A DNA stretch of 64,000 nucleotides, taken from positions 10,242,501 through 10,306,500 of the forward strand of contig PUFA01000057.1 of assembly GCA_003508835.1 (NCBI GenBank). The letters are read 5' to 3'. The notes under the pieces are model-generated. The model saw only the letters and a program-made list of their open reading frames with translations, searched no databases and was not told the origin of the DNA. Within the stretch, counting starts at the first letter, position 1, and every line of letters starts with the position of its first letter. The DNA comes from Eonycteris spelaea (lineage: Eukaryota > Chordata > Mammalia > Chiroptera > Pteropodidae). Made by a program: the position numbers and the translations under genes. Below, piece after piece: positions 26,643-38,240 of the stretch.

Positions 26643-27030
26643 TTGTATTCATTTTCTTGTGCTACTGTAACAAACTAATGCACACTTAGTGGCTTAAAAT
26701 ACAAATTTCTCTTCTGCCATTTCTGTAAGTTTAGAGATCCTGCATTGGTCCCAGGGGTAAACATCAAGACATGGCAGAGTAGTTCTTTGTTCTGTAGGCT
26801 TTGGGGCTATTTCCTTAGGAGAATCTATTTTTTTCCCATTCCAGCTTCTAGAGGCAGCCTATGTTCCTTGGCTCATGGCACTGTTCACCCATGTTCAAAG
26901 CCAGCAAGGAGGGGTGAGGGAGGTTGAATCCTTTCTCTATGCCCATCTTCTATAGTCATGTCTTCCTCTGAACTCTCCTCTTAGTTTTTAAGGACCCTTG
27001 TGATTTCACGGCCTCCACAAACACTTTTCT
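26643..27030 (-). mobile_element. Old LTR-like repeat (MLT1-like ending)
   Basis: On plus it opens 'gtattcattttcttgtgcta', then 'ctgtaacaaactaatgcaca', 'cttctagaggcagcc', 'ttccttggctcatggcac' and 'aaggacccttgtgat', a familiar mammalian repeat order that I associate with LTR elements lying on the opposite strand. The far part is missing. The exact family is uncertain. Confidence 0.5.
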
Positions 27031-27094
27031 TAAGAACACAGATCAAAATGAGTGTAATAAAATGCCATGTGTAGTTATTCCTCAGTACTTCACC

Positions 27095-27185
27095 AACATG
27101 TCATTCATCGAGTATTTATTGAGCCCTACTCTATACAGTCAGTGTGCTAGATAGTAAGATATAGTTATAAACAAGAGAGGTGTAG
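27095..27185 (+). repeat. Ancient dispersed repeat, short 5' fragment
   Basis: 'gagtatttattgagccctac' and 'cagtgtgctagatag' followed by 'aaacaagagagg' match the start of the old repeat family seen at 3.1 kb. Confidence 0.45.
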
Positions 27186-27464
27186 TGTGACAACCATACT
27201 GATGCTCAAAACAGGGGTATCTTAAGATGTAGGATGTTCAGTGCTAAACCTGGGACAGTCAGATTTAATCTGGGGCCATTGGTCATTCTAGGTGTGTCTC
27301 TGCCATGAGAGTTTACAACTCAGTGAGGTACATGAACAAATGCAGTTAGGCAGACTTTGCAAGTTGCCATAGTACCTTAAAGGAGGGGGTACTGAGATAG
27401 AGGTGAACAGAATGGGTAGCACACTCTTCCTCTGCAGCACCCCTTTGGGATAACATGGATTGTG

Positions 27465-27605
27465 CTCCAAATGTATGCCAGACCCTGCTAGGTGCTATAC
27501 ACATGATCTTGTTTAAACCTCACAACAGCTGCAAAGTGAGGAAAATTATTGCCTGCATTTGCAGAGGAGAAACAGAGAAAGAGAAATAACTTGCAACTAA
27601 CATTA
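27465..27605 (-). mobile_element. MIR SINE fragment
   Basis: 'ctgctaggtgctatacacat', 'aaacctcacaacagctgcaa' and 'gcagaggagaaacagag' follow the reverse complement of the MIR core and 3' part. MIRs are tRNA-derived SINEs inactive since early mammals. Confidence 0.6.
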
Positions 27606-27614
27606 CATACTGTT

Positions 27615-27870
27615 GTCTTAGATCCCCAGAAACAGGTCCTGACACAAGGAATCATGAGCAAGCAATTACTAAGAAAATGCTCCAGGAGAAACCTGTAAGG
27701 TAGTTGGGGAGCAGGACAGGAAAGAGGAAGAAGACAGCGAGGATGAGATTTCAGAAAAGTTCAGAGAGGGTTCTTTGTCTTATCTAGCAGGGAAACTCCA
27801 GGGTGTAAATCACCCTTAGTTACCCTGACAAGAAAGGAGTTCATTCTCCCACAACTTTAATTAGCTGGCT
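27615..27870. repeat. Old interspersed repeat, family not named
   Basis: 'agatccccagaaacagg' and 'gctccaggagaaacctgtaa' followed by a GA-rich body resemble a mammalian repeat that I know only from its general look. Boundaries and orientation are approximate. Confidence 0.35.
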
Positions 27871-28985
27871 ACGAGCCACTGAGGGCATGTTAAAACTTCC
27901 AGCATTTCTGCTCTCTCTGTTGTATCGGTAAAGTACTCCTGCTCAAGACTGATCGCAAAGAAGAGCACGGGTGTCAGTTGAAGCAGAAGCAACAAGGCTG
28001 GGAGAAGAGGAGACAGAGAAGTAGGCAAGGTGGTCTGAGTGGAGTACAGCAGCATCCACTCCAGCTAGTAAGCAGTAAGGACTGTGAACACAACCTAGCA
28101 AGTTCCAAAGCAAGGTTGCTAAACTTCTTTCCATTTTTCTTATTTCACATCAACACATTTCTAAAACCTAAAATTATGAAATTTTTCAGATTTTTTGCAA
28201 GATACTTTATCCACCAGGATTATTGCACAAGTAATAAAACCAAAGTGTGCGTATTCAGAATCAGCAATCAGTTATCATCACGGCATGTAGGTACTTTACT
28301 CTTCGTTCTTTCTGACACTTGACTTGCCAATAACAGAGGACTAATTAGCACTAATAAGATTATGAAGATTAACTACAACTTTCTGGATATCAGTGATTTT
28401 TTAAAATAGCTTTTAGGCATTATAATCTATCTTAGAATTTTTATGCACACACAGATTGTAGTTATGTCAGTGCCTTTGTGTGAATGGGAAACTAGGAGGC
28501 AGTACTGTGCCCTTCACAATTATAGGAGTGATAACCCCTAATTTCAAACATCAGAAGGCCTTATTCACTGCAAATGTTATGTTTTAGTGTGACCTTGGCT
28601 CTTTACTATCTCAGAAAGCAGATTCTTTATGAGCTCCAGATGGAAAATGAAAAGCTAATAACCACTTGTAAGACTAGCGCCCATATGTTTTCCATGTAAT
28701 GCAGAGATGTACTTTGCTCACAGTATCATTTATTCAAATTAAATTAACACATAAATAGTGATAGATTGCTATTTCCAAATTTTGTGCTAGACATGGCAAA
28801 AAAAAAAAGTAGTTATACAGTAATCAAAAAGTCTAAAAGAAGAAATGGGTCATCCAAATGGTAAGAATCACCGACCTCTCTTGTAATGTATGTGTGTGTA
28901 TGTCTGTGTGTATGTCTTATGTATGTTTGGAATAAGCCATTCCCAAGCCCAAAAATAAGCATAAAAATTATTTCTCAAACCTGTC
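27871..28985. other. Unassigned DNA with a TG-rich microsatellite
   Basis: A degenerate TG/TATG run lies at 28888-28925. The rest has no gene or repeat I can identify. Confidence 0.5.
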
Positions 28986-28989
28986 AAAC

Positions 28990-29425
28990 ATGTATGTATT
29001 TGTATTAATTAGGACTAGGTTTGACTATAAGAGATAGAGATTCACAATGGATAATTAAAACAAGAGAAAAGTTTATTTCTCTCAAACACAAAATCCAAAT
29101 TCTGTTTCATAAATTCCTTCTAGCTCACTTATCAACTATCTCTAAGCTATGGCCCTGGTCTTCATGATCTAAGATGGCAAACCATAGTCTCTTTTCAGGC
29201 AGGAGGCTGTATTGGTTATTTTTGAAGGAAGGATCCACAAAGCAAGTAGCCACACAATACTTCTGTTTGTATTTTATTGGCTTGACCTTGGTCACATGGC
29301 CATACCCAGCTCCAGGGGTGGATGGTAAATGTAGTCTTTTGTTTGAGTAGCCACGGACTTTGCTAAAACCTAGGGACATATTATTGTGGAAAAGGGATGA
29401 ATGGATCTCAGAGAATAAAAACAAC
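28990..29425 (+). repeat. Old interspersed repeat, family not named
   Basis: 'aggactaggtttgactataa', 'agtttatttctctcaaac', 'cttggtcacatggccatacc' and 'gtaaatgtagtctttt' appear in the order of a well-known mammalian dispersed repeat whose name I cannot state safely. The 104-codon minus frame across it is fortuitous. Confidence 0.5.
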
Positions 29426-30160
29426 CTCTGCCATAGCATTTATGGTAATTCCTAAAGATAGCAATATGGCTAATTTCAGTAGGACTATTCCTGTTTCTTT
29501 TAGCCCTCATCTTGCTTATTTCAGGGTGAAAATTAAATCTGAGGTCAACTCTAATTATAATGTTGAACAAAGACCTTTTGAAACATGTAAATTAATCTAT
29601 GGCAACACCAGTTTTTTCTAGTGGGACCAGATCTGTAATGGATAATTTTATTGCTTTAGGGGTGGAAAACCTCTTCATATCGAATGACTGATCCCTGTGA
29701 AGGCATAAAAGCCCTGCCTTCTTGCCTCACCCTCTGTCAGCGCTGAAGGGTCATCCCACCTTCTGCCTTCCAAACTCCCAGGGGTTATCTGAGTCTGCTT
29801 TGGGCCTGAATCATAGCTAGGCACCCCTTCTGCCTGCCCTGCCTCTTCCTCCTGCCTACCCCTCCAAAAGCACTTCAACAATACATTACTCTTCATCTCA
29901 GAGGCTGCTTACTAGGGAGAGGAACAAGACAATAACCAGCTGAAATCCACTCTGGATCACTCTTCAGTCATCTCTTATACTTGACAACTGTGTTTATAGT
30001 GTAGTTCTTGGCCCGCCGTGCTAGGCAGTAGATCTCTCTACTTCTGATAGAGCTTGGCTCTTCTTGGCTTTCCTCTCCCATCCTGGGAATCCTTCTGGAT
30101 ACTCCAGAAACTCTTTTTTGGGAAGCAGATGTTTATTGGGTCATTATAATCTTTAGACTG
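29426..30160. other. Unassigned DNA
   Basis: No gene or repeat identified. A CT-rich patch lies at about 29700-29880. Confidence 0.5.
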
Positions 30161-30164
30161 TGCT

Positions 30165-30330
30165 ATAGCAAGGAGAGTGGAATCCGGCTACCTGAGTCCC
30201 ATCTCTGCTCTGCTATATCCAAGCAGTGTAATGCTGACTGAGTCAATTTCCTCCACTTTAAAATGAGGATAACAACCCATGCTTCAGAGGGTTATTAAAT
30301 TAAATAAGATAATTTGGTTTAAGCACCAGA
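30165..30330 (+). mobile_element. MIR SINE
   Basis: 'ctacctgagtcccatctctg', 'tgagtcaatttcctc', 'actttaaaatgaggataaca' and 'gagggttattaaattaaata' follow the MIR consensus from its middle through the core. The tRNA-like head is decayed. Confidence 0.65.
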
Positions 30331-30762
30331 TTTTCAATGCCTTCCTGCCTGCTTCCTATGTACCTCAGGCTAACATAGAATTTACTTGCCCAATTGGTCA
30401 AGGACATGTTTCAACTTTCTAGTTGAACTATGCAAAGTTCAGGGGATTGTCAAAAGAAATATTCAAAACAACTTCACTACATTGTGGCCTCTTATTTTTC
30501 TGGTGGTGTCCAGCCTTTCCCTCTAGTTCATGGCCCTCTGCTGCAGTGTGTATCTGCTGTAGTTTAGTTTTTGACCTTTTATGATTACTCTAACTGCTGT
30601 GAAGTGCTGGATCATTCTCCCAGCTTTTTTTTTTTCCAGTCCAAGAAATTCTTCTCAGCTCAAAAAAACCATGGAGATTTAATGTGCTTATTCTGAGAAC
30701 ATCAACCAAACCACTGATGTAAAATCTGCTCAACTGGAAAACTTGAGAATAGCAGTTTCGAA
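30331..30762. other. Unassigned DNA
   Basis: About 430 bp between a MIR and a MER5 element with no feature I can support. Confidence 0.5.
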
Positions 30763-30946
30763 TAGTGGTTCTCAAAATAGTTTCCTTCCACCAGGAGGAG
30801 CATCAACATCAGCAGGATATTTGTCAGAAGTGTGAATTCCAGGGCCCCAACCCAGACTTACTGAATCAGAAACTCTGAGAGCCAGACTCAATAATATGTG
30901 TTTTAACTAGCCCTCAAGAGGAGTACTATAAATTTGAGAATTGCTG
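30763..30946 (+). mobile_element. MER5A-type hAT MITE
   Basis: The left end 'agtggttctcaaaatag' and right end 'aatttgagaattgctg' are inverted copies of the MER5 terminus. The body has 'agggccccaacccagac' and 'tgaatcagaaactctgag', as in MER5A. It is 184 bp, close to the full length of about 189 bp. The 8-bp duplication expected for hAT elements is no longer clear. Confidence 0.8.
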
Positions 30947-31033
30947 TTCAAGGGTGGGAGTGGAGGGTCCCAAAAGATATGGATGGGAGGGTTTTTTTTG
31001 AGAGTCTTCCACTAGCATTAAATCCTGCCCCCC

Positions 31034-31069
<36 letters not shown>

Positions 31070-31091
31070 ACACACACACGTGCGCGCGCGC
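31034..31091. repeat. (AC)n followed by (CG)n, Z-DNA-prone tract
   Basis: A CA run with one slip is followed directly by 'acgtgcgcgcgcgctc'. The whole is almost perfectly alternating purine-pyrimidine with five consecutive CG steps at the end, which is rare in CpG-depleted mammalian DNA. Confidence 0.93.
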
Positions 31092-32194
31092 TCCATATGC
31101 AAATGAGTGTATGGGTGCTTACCTTGACACAAACAGGTTTTCTAATATTGGTCGATGCCTTTGGAAAAAAAGAAAAAACTTTACATTTGTGGAAATTTTA
31201 GAGTAAATAAATATGAGACTTGGCACATCTATTCCTACCTCTCCTCAGCTCTCTGGTGAGAGGGGGAAAAAGATTGTTAAACTTTTAAGCCACATGACCT
31301 GGAAATTACTCCAGCTGCTGACGGTGGATCTGACCACACTGCAGGCAATAAAGGGCTGGCTAACCTGCCTTTATTTGCTTTCTGCTCAAGATAAACATTT
31401 ATCACTGGGTGTATTGATTAACACCATATCACTTCCCTCCTTACACTTTCACAAAGGGAACGAGCTACCCTTGAGAACTCAAACCTTTGTGGAGCTCAAA
31501 AGATGCCAAGTGCTCCTACGATTATGAAGCACTGTGAGCTTTAAGAAGGTATGGGACCTCCTCTGCCAAGGAGAAGCCAGTCACCATCCTTTAGAGCTGT
31601 TTTAAGTATTAGCGATGCACTTCTTAGTGGAGCCAATCAGTGAGCAAAATGATTGCTATAGCATGAGATGTGGAGTTCACAGAAGGATGCATAAGGTCTT
31701 TAGAAAGTGGCACTGCTTAAATGCAGATTCTCTACTAAAAATGTCTGTTTAAACCTTGTACTCCTTGAAATTTGCTTTTTTGTTTTGTTTTCTACTTTTC
31801 CCAATGATGGGAAGGCAGGGCTAGAGAGAAATCAGCAATATTGGCTTGATTTACAATTTACAAGTCATTTAATGAGTAACTATGGTCCATGAGTGTTTTA
31901 ATATTTGAGACTGCTTCCATTTTTATCTAGAAGTGGATTATTTATAATCCATCACAAATAAATGGATTAATATGGATTGATTCATCACCAACTCTTTCTC
32001 TGATGTTTTGGTTTTATTGATAATCATTTCTATAGCTAATAATGTGGTTTTTGAGTGTATATTAACCAGTGAATTAAATTATCTATGTTTTAAAATCACT
32101 AGGAAACTAAACAACACATTCTTCAATAATGCATAGGTCAAAGAGGAAGTCTCAACATTTGTGGTAGATGTTGAAAAGATCCTGTGGATTGATG
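31092..32194. other. Unique DNA, no gene seen
   Basis: Repeat-free. The part at 31240-31530 is balanced in composition and keeps palindromic homeobox-like words ('gtattgattaacac'); it could be conserved noncoding DNA. Frames of 104 codons or fewer have no domain. Confidence 0.45.
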
Positions 32195-32420
32195 GTGTTC
32201 AGTTCTCTCTTTTTGTTGGTCACTCTAGCTGAAAGTTTATCAATTTTGTTGACTTTCATACAACCTATTTTGGACTTTGTTTATTTTCTCTATTGTTTTT
32301 ATATTCTCTATTTTATTTATCTTCACTGTAATCCTAATTTTTTCCTTTATTCTAATTGCTTTAGACTTAGTTTGCTATTCTTTAAATTATTGACTTGAGA
32401 TCTGTCTCCTTTTTTTAAAT
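32195..32420 (-). mobile_element. Old L1 fragment (ORF2 RT region)
   Basis: On plus, 'tttatcaattttgttgactt', 'tattttctctattgttttta' and 'gacttagtttgctattcttt' match the reverse complement of the L1 ORF2 segment between endonuclease and RT. Divergence is high and both ends are ragged. Confidence 0.6.
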
Positions 32421-33636
32421 ATAAACACTGACAATTTTTGAATTTTTGCCAAATCATTCAAAATTTGAAGATAAATATAGGTTCATGTATGTGGAATAGA
32501 TTTCATCCTGTGACCTGAGATTTTATATCTCCCTTACAGCCCGATTTTCTCTAAATATGCAGATTCATACTTTAACTGCTGAAGCAAGCAATAAATAATG
32601 TCTAATTAATTATAAGTTTAATACAATTCGAGCAGAAAAAAGGGAAAGTTTTATTTCTATTATATGCTACTGAGATCTGCTTCTAAACATAGCCTCCCTC
32701 AGAATGGTGAAATCTCTAGTAAAGTATGTAATTGATGGTGTCATCCTACTCAGTTTTAGATTCCACTCTCCTACATTTCACGTTTCTCTCCTTTTCTGAC
32801 ATTCTGGTGAATGATCCATTATTTATTAGTTCACTCAAACTGATGAGTCATTTGTTACTTATTTGTTCATTCAAACCTTCATTCATTCATAAAATCACTG
32901 TCTCATTTACTGAACAAACTAAGTTTCTACTATAAGCAGGTCCTAGTATGGGAAGACACATGAAATAACCTAAAACTTGACCTTGAGAAGTTCATTGTCC
33001 ATTTGCCCACCTGTCAGGAATCAATCCCGACAAGCTTAGGCATCTTGCCATTAGTATGTTAGTTACCTCTCTGCCATAGGTATCATATTTGTTCCAAGGT
33101 TGCCTGGACTACAGGGTATAAAAATAAAAGAAAGTACTTTTTAAGAAACTAACCAGAACACATCTATTTAAGTCATTGTAGAATCCTTCAGAACAGTCAC
33201 TTTGAAAGGCTAAACTTTTCTTCCTTTGGTGTTCAAATAGTTTAGGAACTTGTAGCACACCCTGTCAGTGCCTCTCCCATATCCTTTTGACCCACCCCAA
33301 GAGTCACATGTCGAAGGATCTGAACATACATGAAACTTCCACCCTCCACCTGAAGGAATCTCCAGCACAGAAGTGTGTTTCAGTGCATTTTGAGCATGCT
33401 GGAAGCTCTGAGGTGCTAACATCATAGAAGTTGTTACTAACCAAACATGGCAGGGAGTTAGTAAATCAATACCCAGGTTCTCACTTTTGGTAGGATGATT
33501 TGGTAGGTTGAGGCATATTCTACATAATGTCTCAGAAACTTTCTAGTTAATTTGAACCCTTACTGCCTACCTTTTGTGTTTTAAAATAACACATATATGT
33601 ATATGTACATATTTATACATATATATGTATTTTTTA
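32421..33636. other. Unassigned DNA with an ancient-repeat patch
   Basis: About 32790-33000 ('ttcattcaaaccttcattca', 'actgaacaaactaag', 'tactataagcaggtcctag') is another decayed copy of the old dispersed repeat. The rest is unassigned. The left flank of the 5S-like element (33590-33636) is TA-rich. Confidence 0.45.
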
Positions 33637-33756
33637 ATGCCTACAGCATCTGATATTCCTAGGTGGTCTCCCATCCAAGTACTAACCAAGCCCAACCCTG
33701 CTCAGCTTCCAAAATCAGACGAGATCAGGCACATTCAGGGTGCCATGGCCATAGAC
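33637..33756 (-). pseudogene. 5S rRNA-derived retrosequence
   Basis: Read on minus, about 120 bp follows vertebrate 5S rRNA from its first bases ('gtctatggccat') to the end ('tgctgtaggca'), with roughly 15 differences, about 88 percent identity by hand. The internal pol III promoter is largely kept, including the C-box text 'gtacttggatgggagacc' without change. Several differences are CpG to TpG/CpA changes ('gatcgggcgcg' became 'gatctga..tgtg'-like), as in a methylated silent copy. An A-rich tail ('ttaaaaaatacatat') follows its 3' end on minus. There is no tandem 5S unit, so it is a retroposed copy or a 5S-derived SINE, not a working rRNA gene. Confidence 0.88.
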
Positions 33757-33854
33757 ATGTATATTATTAACTAGAAAAATATCCTGGTGAACATTCGAGG
33801 ACTTGAGGCACAGAGATGAGAGGGAGACTAACTTTCATTATTTTTAGGAAATAG

Positions 33855-34065
33855 ATTGTCTGGATTTTAATTCCAACCCTGTGACTGGCCATGTGACCTT
33901 GGACAAGTTTCTTAACCTCTCTGTAAACTGGGGATAATGACAGCATATCTCTTACAGTTCATTGTGAGGATCATATGAGTAAATAGATGAAAAGTGCTTA
34001 GAATAGTGGCTGGTACATAGTAAACATCATTAAAAGGCTAGGTGTTGCTATTATTTCTATGTATT
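33855..34065 (+). mobile_element. MIR SINE, well preserved
   Basis: 'ggccatgtgaccttggacaa', 'tttcttaacctctctgta', 'attgtgaggatcatatgag', 'gaaaagtgcttagaatagtg' and 'ctggtacatagtaaacat' trace most of the MIR core and 3' end in order. Confidence 0.85.
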
Positions 34066-35639
34066 TTGTTTCTTTTTGTTATTTTGAAATGTGTATTATA
34101 CTTATGTATTGAATTATTCAAAAAAGAAATTACTTGAAACTTCAATAAATACATGAAAGAGTAGTTTTCTGACAAAAATTAATCAATAATTATTATTGAA
34201 GCCATTTTATCAGTGGGATACTTTATTCATACCCATAACTTTAAAGAATTTAGAAAATGCAATTTTATCTTTTTATATTGTTAAATAACATAAAGGGGGG
34301 GAAGCCTTAAGGAATACACCAATAGATGATTTTTCAGTTTAGCCCCACAAGAATGTTCCTCTATGCCACTTTCACAGTCATGATCCTCATATTCATTTAT
34401 TTCTGGTTTGGCTACTAAAGTATTTTTATTTAACCCTGATTCTTATGTTCCAAGTAATTTAGGCAAAAGTGATACCACCTAGCTATAAGGATTTGCAAGG
34501 AAAAAAAAAACAATTATTTATCACCTAAAAAATAATTAATTTTCCACTAAAATTTTTTGGTGACATTAAAATTCACACTGAGTGCTCATACTCATAGGTA
34601 ACCAGGTCTCTCCTACAGCTGGGGCCTGTAACCATACCATCTTCATCTAAAAAATATCAAAGCCTAGGAATGAGGGGAAATGTGCAGAATAAAAACTTCC
34701 GCAAGCCCCAACAAACACACCAATAGATTACAGTAACCTAGTCAGAGTATTTAGAACTGGAAGTTTTTTTCTGTGCTCAGCATCAGTTAGATGAGGAAAG
34801 AAGCACCCCACACACCGCAGCTGTGTTTGAGCTGACATTCACCAACTCTGAACTGCATTAGAGTAGAAAGACCTTACAGGGTGGCGAGTTTGGTGAGGGT
34901 GTTCTGTATGTTATTTTTTTCCTTTAACTGGGAATCCAGCAGAATGCTACACTTAAATATCAAACATTGATATTTCAAATCATTTAAGCAGTATTATTAG
35001 TTTGAATAAAATGTCTTTCCTATTGTAGCTAATTGTTTGAATATCTGCAAACTGATATATTCTTTGTAGACATTTATGCTGTCTTCTTTTTATAACTTTA
35101 TTTCATTTTCTGTTCATTTCTGGTGTTGACTCAAAGGGCCTTTATCACCTCACACTGATAATCTGTGCTTTATGGCTGCTGGTGTGATTGGAAGCAGTTG
35201 AAGCAGCATGCAATAATACACACATATAAATATTTGAACAGGAAAAAGAAAGTCTGTCTGATATAGGCCATGGAAGAAATGCATTTAAACAAATAATGCC
35301 ACTAGAGGGAACTTGACTTCTAAACCAGAACTAGGCAAGGTCATTCTCTCCTTGCACTGCTTAAAAGGTGGGTTCAAGTGCTATGGACAATTGCAAAAAC
35401 TCAATTCATTCCAGGCCCCAGGACATAGGGTGCCCAGAAGAGTCCATGCTGGCAAGCTATGGTGTCATTGTAGCAGCTTGTTGTTCAGGATCACAAAAAT
35501 CATCCCTCTGAGAAGAATAAATTTTCTCTTGCTGAGAGTTAAAGACTTGAGAGGCTTTAATCAGTCTACCAGGGCTTTGCATTTGGTCACCACACATTAT
35601 TGTGGGATTCAAAGAAAGCAATGCTGTGTCTCCCTTTCT
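34066..35639. other. Unassigned AT-rich DNA, no gene seen
   Basis: No coding frame of note except a 126-codon plus frame at 35313-35693 that has no recognisable domain. I cannot name any repeat in it. Confidence 0.5.
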
Positions 35640-36180
35640 CATTCTTGCGTGAGGGTCTTTTACCCCTCCCCCCTTTTTTTGCACCTCTTGTGAACAATTA
35701 AAAATGAATGTGAAGTGACATGCAACTTGGAAAGTAAGAGCACCAGGAAGCAAAACTGGAGACAAACAGAGCAGCTAATTTCTCCAAGCATAGCTGGTGC
35801 TGGCTGTGGTTGTCCCTGACAGCGGGGCGGACTCGGAACCACCTGTGTTTGCTCACTAGCTTTCCCCAATCTGCGAGAAAATGGCCAGGGCCGGTCACAT
35901 GGCAGCCAGATAGGCCAGGCACCATGGGAATACAAAAGCCGGAGCTTTTAGCAGAGTTAATCATTAATGCGCCTTCTCTTTGTCCCATTGAGTAGTGCTG
36001 ACAGGGCTTTGATAGCCTGTATTTGCCATCGGGACGTCTGCAGTCACAGCCAGGTACTAATGAGCCCACTGGCTTCCCTCGCAGTGGCAGTGCCCCCAGA
36101 GCCTGATTTGGACCTGGACACTGCCCTTCATGTGGATCCTGTGCCAGGGTGTGCCCCACCCCTCTGTTATTGAACACCCA
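35640..36180. promoter_or_regulatory. Candidate cis-regulatory element (repeat-free, HNF1-like palindrome)
   Basis: A GC-richer, repeat-free block in an AT-rich neighbourhood. It contains 'gttaatcattaa' (35956-35967), an almost full HNF1 palindrome, plus 'tgtttgc' (35846-35852, forkhead-like), 'cacctg' (E-box) just before it, and 'ctttgat' (TCF/LEF-like, about 36007). A 159-codon minus frame (35698-36177) covers it but has no known domain, no splice context and unconvincing composition. Enhancer identity is inference from motif content; short motifs occur by chance, though the 12-base palindrome is rarer. Confidence 0.4.
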
Positions 36181-37210
36181 CCCAGCTGGAGTCCTGCGTG
36201 TTCTGGGTATTTTTCTACTGAAGTCCAGCGCAGCAAGTCCATGAGATGTATGATTAGGAAAGCCCTGACCCTCCCTTCCCCATGTGTTATCTTTCCTTCA
36301 ACCAGAAAAAAATATATAGTAAATTGAATATTTTTTTTGCTTTAATGTGGACTAAGGATGGACTACTTTGGTATAACAGCAATGGAGTATTATCTTCTCA
36401 AAAATTAACTTAGAGATTCAGCCAGGGTGTATTCTGATACTTCCTTCTCAGCAACTGAAATACAGGTGCCCCTGACAGCTTTTTTTTTTTTAATGGAAAA
36501 TCCCACCTTAACATCCTTCACAGTAAGTAGTTCATGTGTCAACAGACCGAAGTTAGGGTAAATAGGAATCACATGAAAACCACCTTACTACCATTTTTCT
36601 GACTCTGTGAAGCTGCCTTCCTCTCAAGAACAAGATATCCAAACCCCCCAAATCTATGCTTTTGCCTCCAGCTAGCTGAAAATATTCTTTGGATTTGTGC
36701 ATCCATCTTACTGCCAGCCCCTTTAAAACATAAACTGGCTGTTAAGATATAAACTGTGAATGTCCCACTGTCTTTTAAGAATATTTAAAAACAAGCAGAT
36801 AAAAAATACATCTTGGAAGCCTGGCTTACAAAAGGACAGAGATTTTAAGTTGGGAGCCATTAAAGAGTTGAGTTTTTTTTCTAGGAACTGAGCACAGAAA
36901 AATTTGCCAACTGTTGATTGTGTATGAAGACATTGTCAAGTAAAGATATTACACTCAAAACATGGCACCAGCTATGTTTGGCCAGAGTCAAAATTCCTTT
37001 AAAAATTTTATTCAAGTGATCATTACAACATCTAGGGCATACTGGATGATGACAAATTTTATTGCCATATTTTTTTTAACAGATGAGGAAGTGAAAGTTG
37101 ACTGATATGCCTCATTGTCTTGAAACTATAACAACAGAGAGATGATTAGATTCCCAGAAGGATTAGATTGTGAGGCCAGTATTTTAGGATAGACTTGCTG
37201 CTTATTATTG
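36181..37210. other. Unassigned DNA
   Basis: No gene or nameable repeat. Several T or A homopolymers of 9 to 11 bases are present. Confidence 0.5.
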
Positions 37211-37214
37211 CATC

Positions 37215-37420
37215 CTGTACCCTGCAGCCTGTTTTTATTCTCAAGGAAATTGCTTAACCTCACTCAGGTTTACTGGTCATCTACTATGTACTACAGAACA
37301 CTTAGCTCTGCAGGGAATAAAAATAAAGGCAGTATGGTTCCCGCCTTTGGGAAGCAGCTTAAGAGATAAAACATGCACCACAAATAAAGCACCAGAAGAA
37401 AATCTGTGTGGCATGTAAGT
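37215..37420 (+). repeat. Ancient dispersed repeat fragment
   Basis: 'ctggtcatctactatgtact', 'gttcccgcctttgggaagca' and the following 'aacatgcaccacaaataaa' follow the start of the same old repeat seen at 3.1 and 61.7 kb. Confidence 0.5.
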
Positions 37421-37859
37421 GCTGGAGAATGAAATGCCTAAATCCTTACATCCTGGTAGAGAGCTCTGCCCCAGATCTGAAAACTTTCCACAGAGAGGAA
37501 AAGCTGGTTGTTTCAGAATGCCTGGATATTAGGATGTGGAAAGCATCCAATTCAAATAATGTTATCAGTTTTAACATAATGAGCAGGGTCTGTGGTACGA
37601 TCAGACTTTACTTTCTTAAAATGCTCTTCGCATAGGAAGGATAATCAAAATGTATACCCTACATTGTCCATCTCATCACAGGTTCATCAACCACAGATTT
37701 GTGTGTAAAGTTAGAGTTGACTCTACTGTAAAAAATCCACCTTTTTTCTTCTGCATGTACAGTACCTCTAGAATACAGTCTTTCACTTAGAAAGGAGGCA
37801 AAGTTGTTGGCTAAGCACATATTCAATCAAATATATTTCAGTGCATGCAAGAGACATAA
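37421..37859. other. Unassigned DNA
   Basis: No feature I can support; it may include decayed continuation of the preceding repeat. Confidence 0.45.
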
Positions 37860-38240
37860 AAGAAAACTATTCTATTTTTTTGGAAGGTGATCCCAGGAAA
37901 CAGGATGAATGAAAGGAGAAGTGAGAAAGAGAAGGGAGGAACATATAATAAAGGGTGTGTTAATGATCACATCCACCACTGTGGATGACTGGACCTTAAC
38001 CCTGCAGGGCACCCCCTGAGAAACTGCCCAGAACCCATTCCAGTATTGTCCAACTAAGGAGAAGAAATCCTGGGTTATTTGACCACCAACTCCTATCTTT
38101 CATTGTTTGAGGGTTTTTCCTGGGGACGTAAACTCTAGCACTCTAATCACCTCCATCCACTGGGGAACACGCTCCTTTATTCCAAAAAGACCCTTGCACA
38201 GAGGAAATATTTGATATGTAGGGAAACTGTTTTCAAGTGA
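37860..38240. repeat. Old interspersed repeat, family not named
   Basis: 'aaggtgatcccaggaaacag', 'gggtgtgttaatgatcacat', 'accctgcagggcaccccctg' and 'taatcacctccatccactgg' come in the order of a familiar mammalian repeat. I cannot give its name. The copy is fairly complete but diverged. Confidence 0.5.

Noticed and set aside
35698..36177. 159-codon minus-strand open frame
   Set aside because: No known domain, and overlapping frames exist on the other strand. The GC-richer composition explains its length better than coding does.
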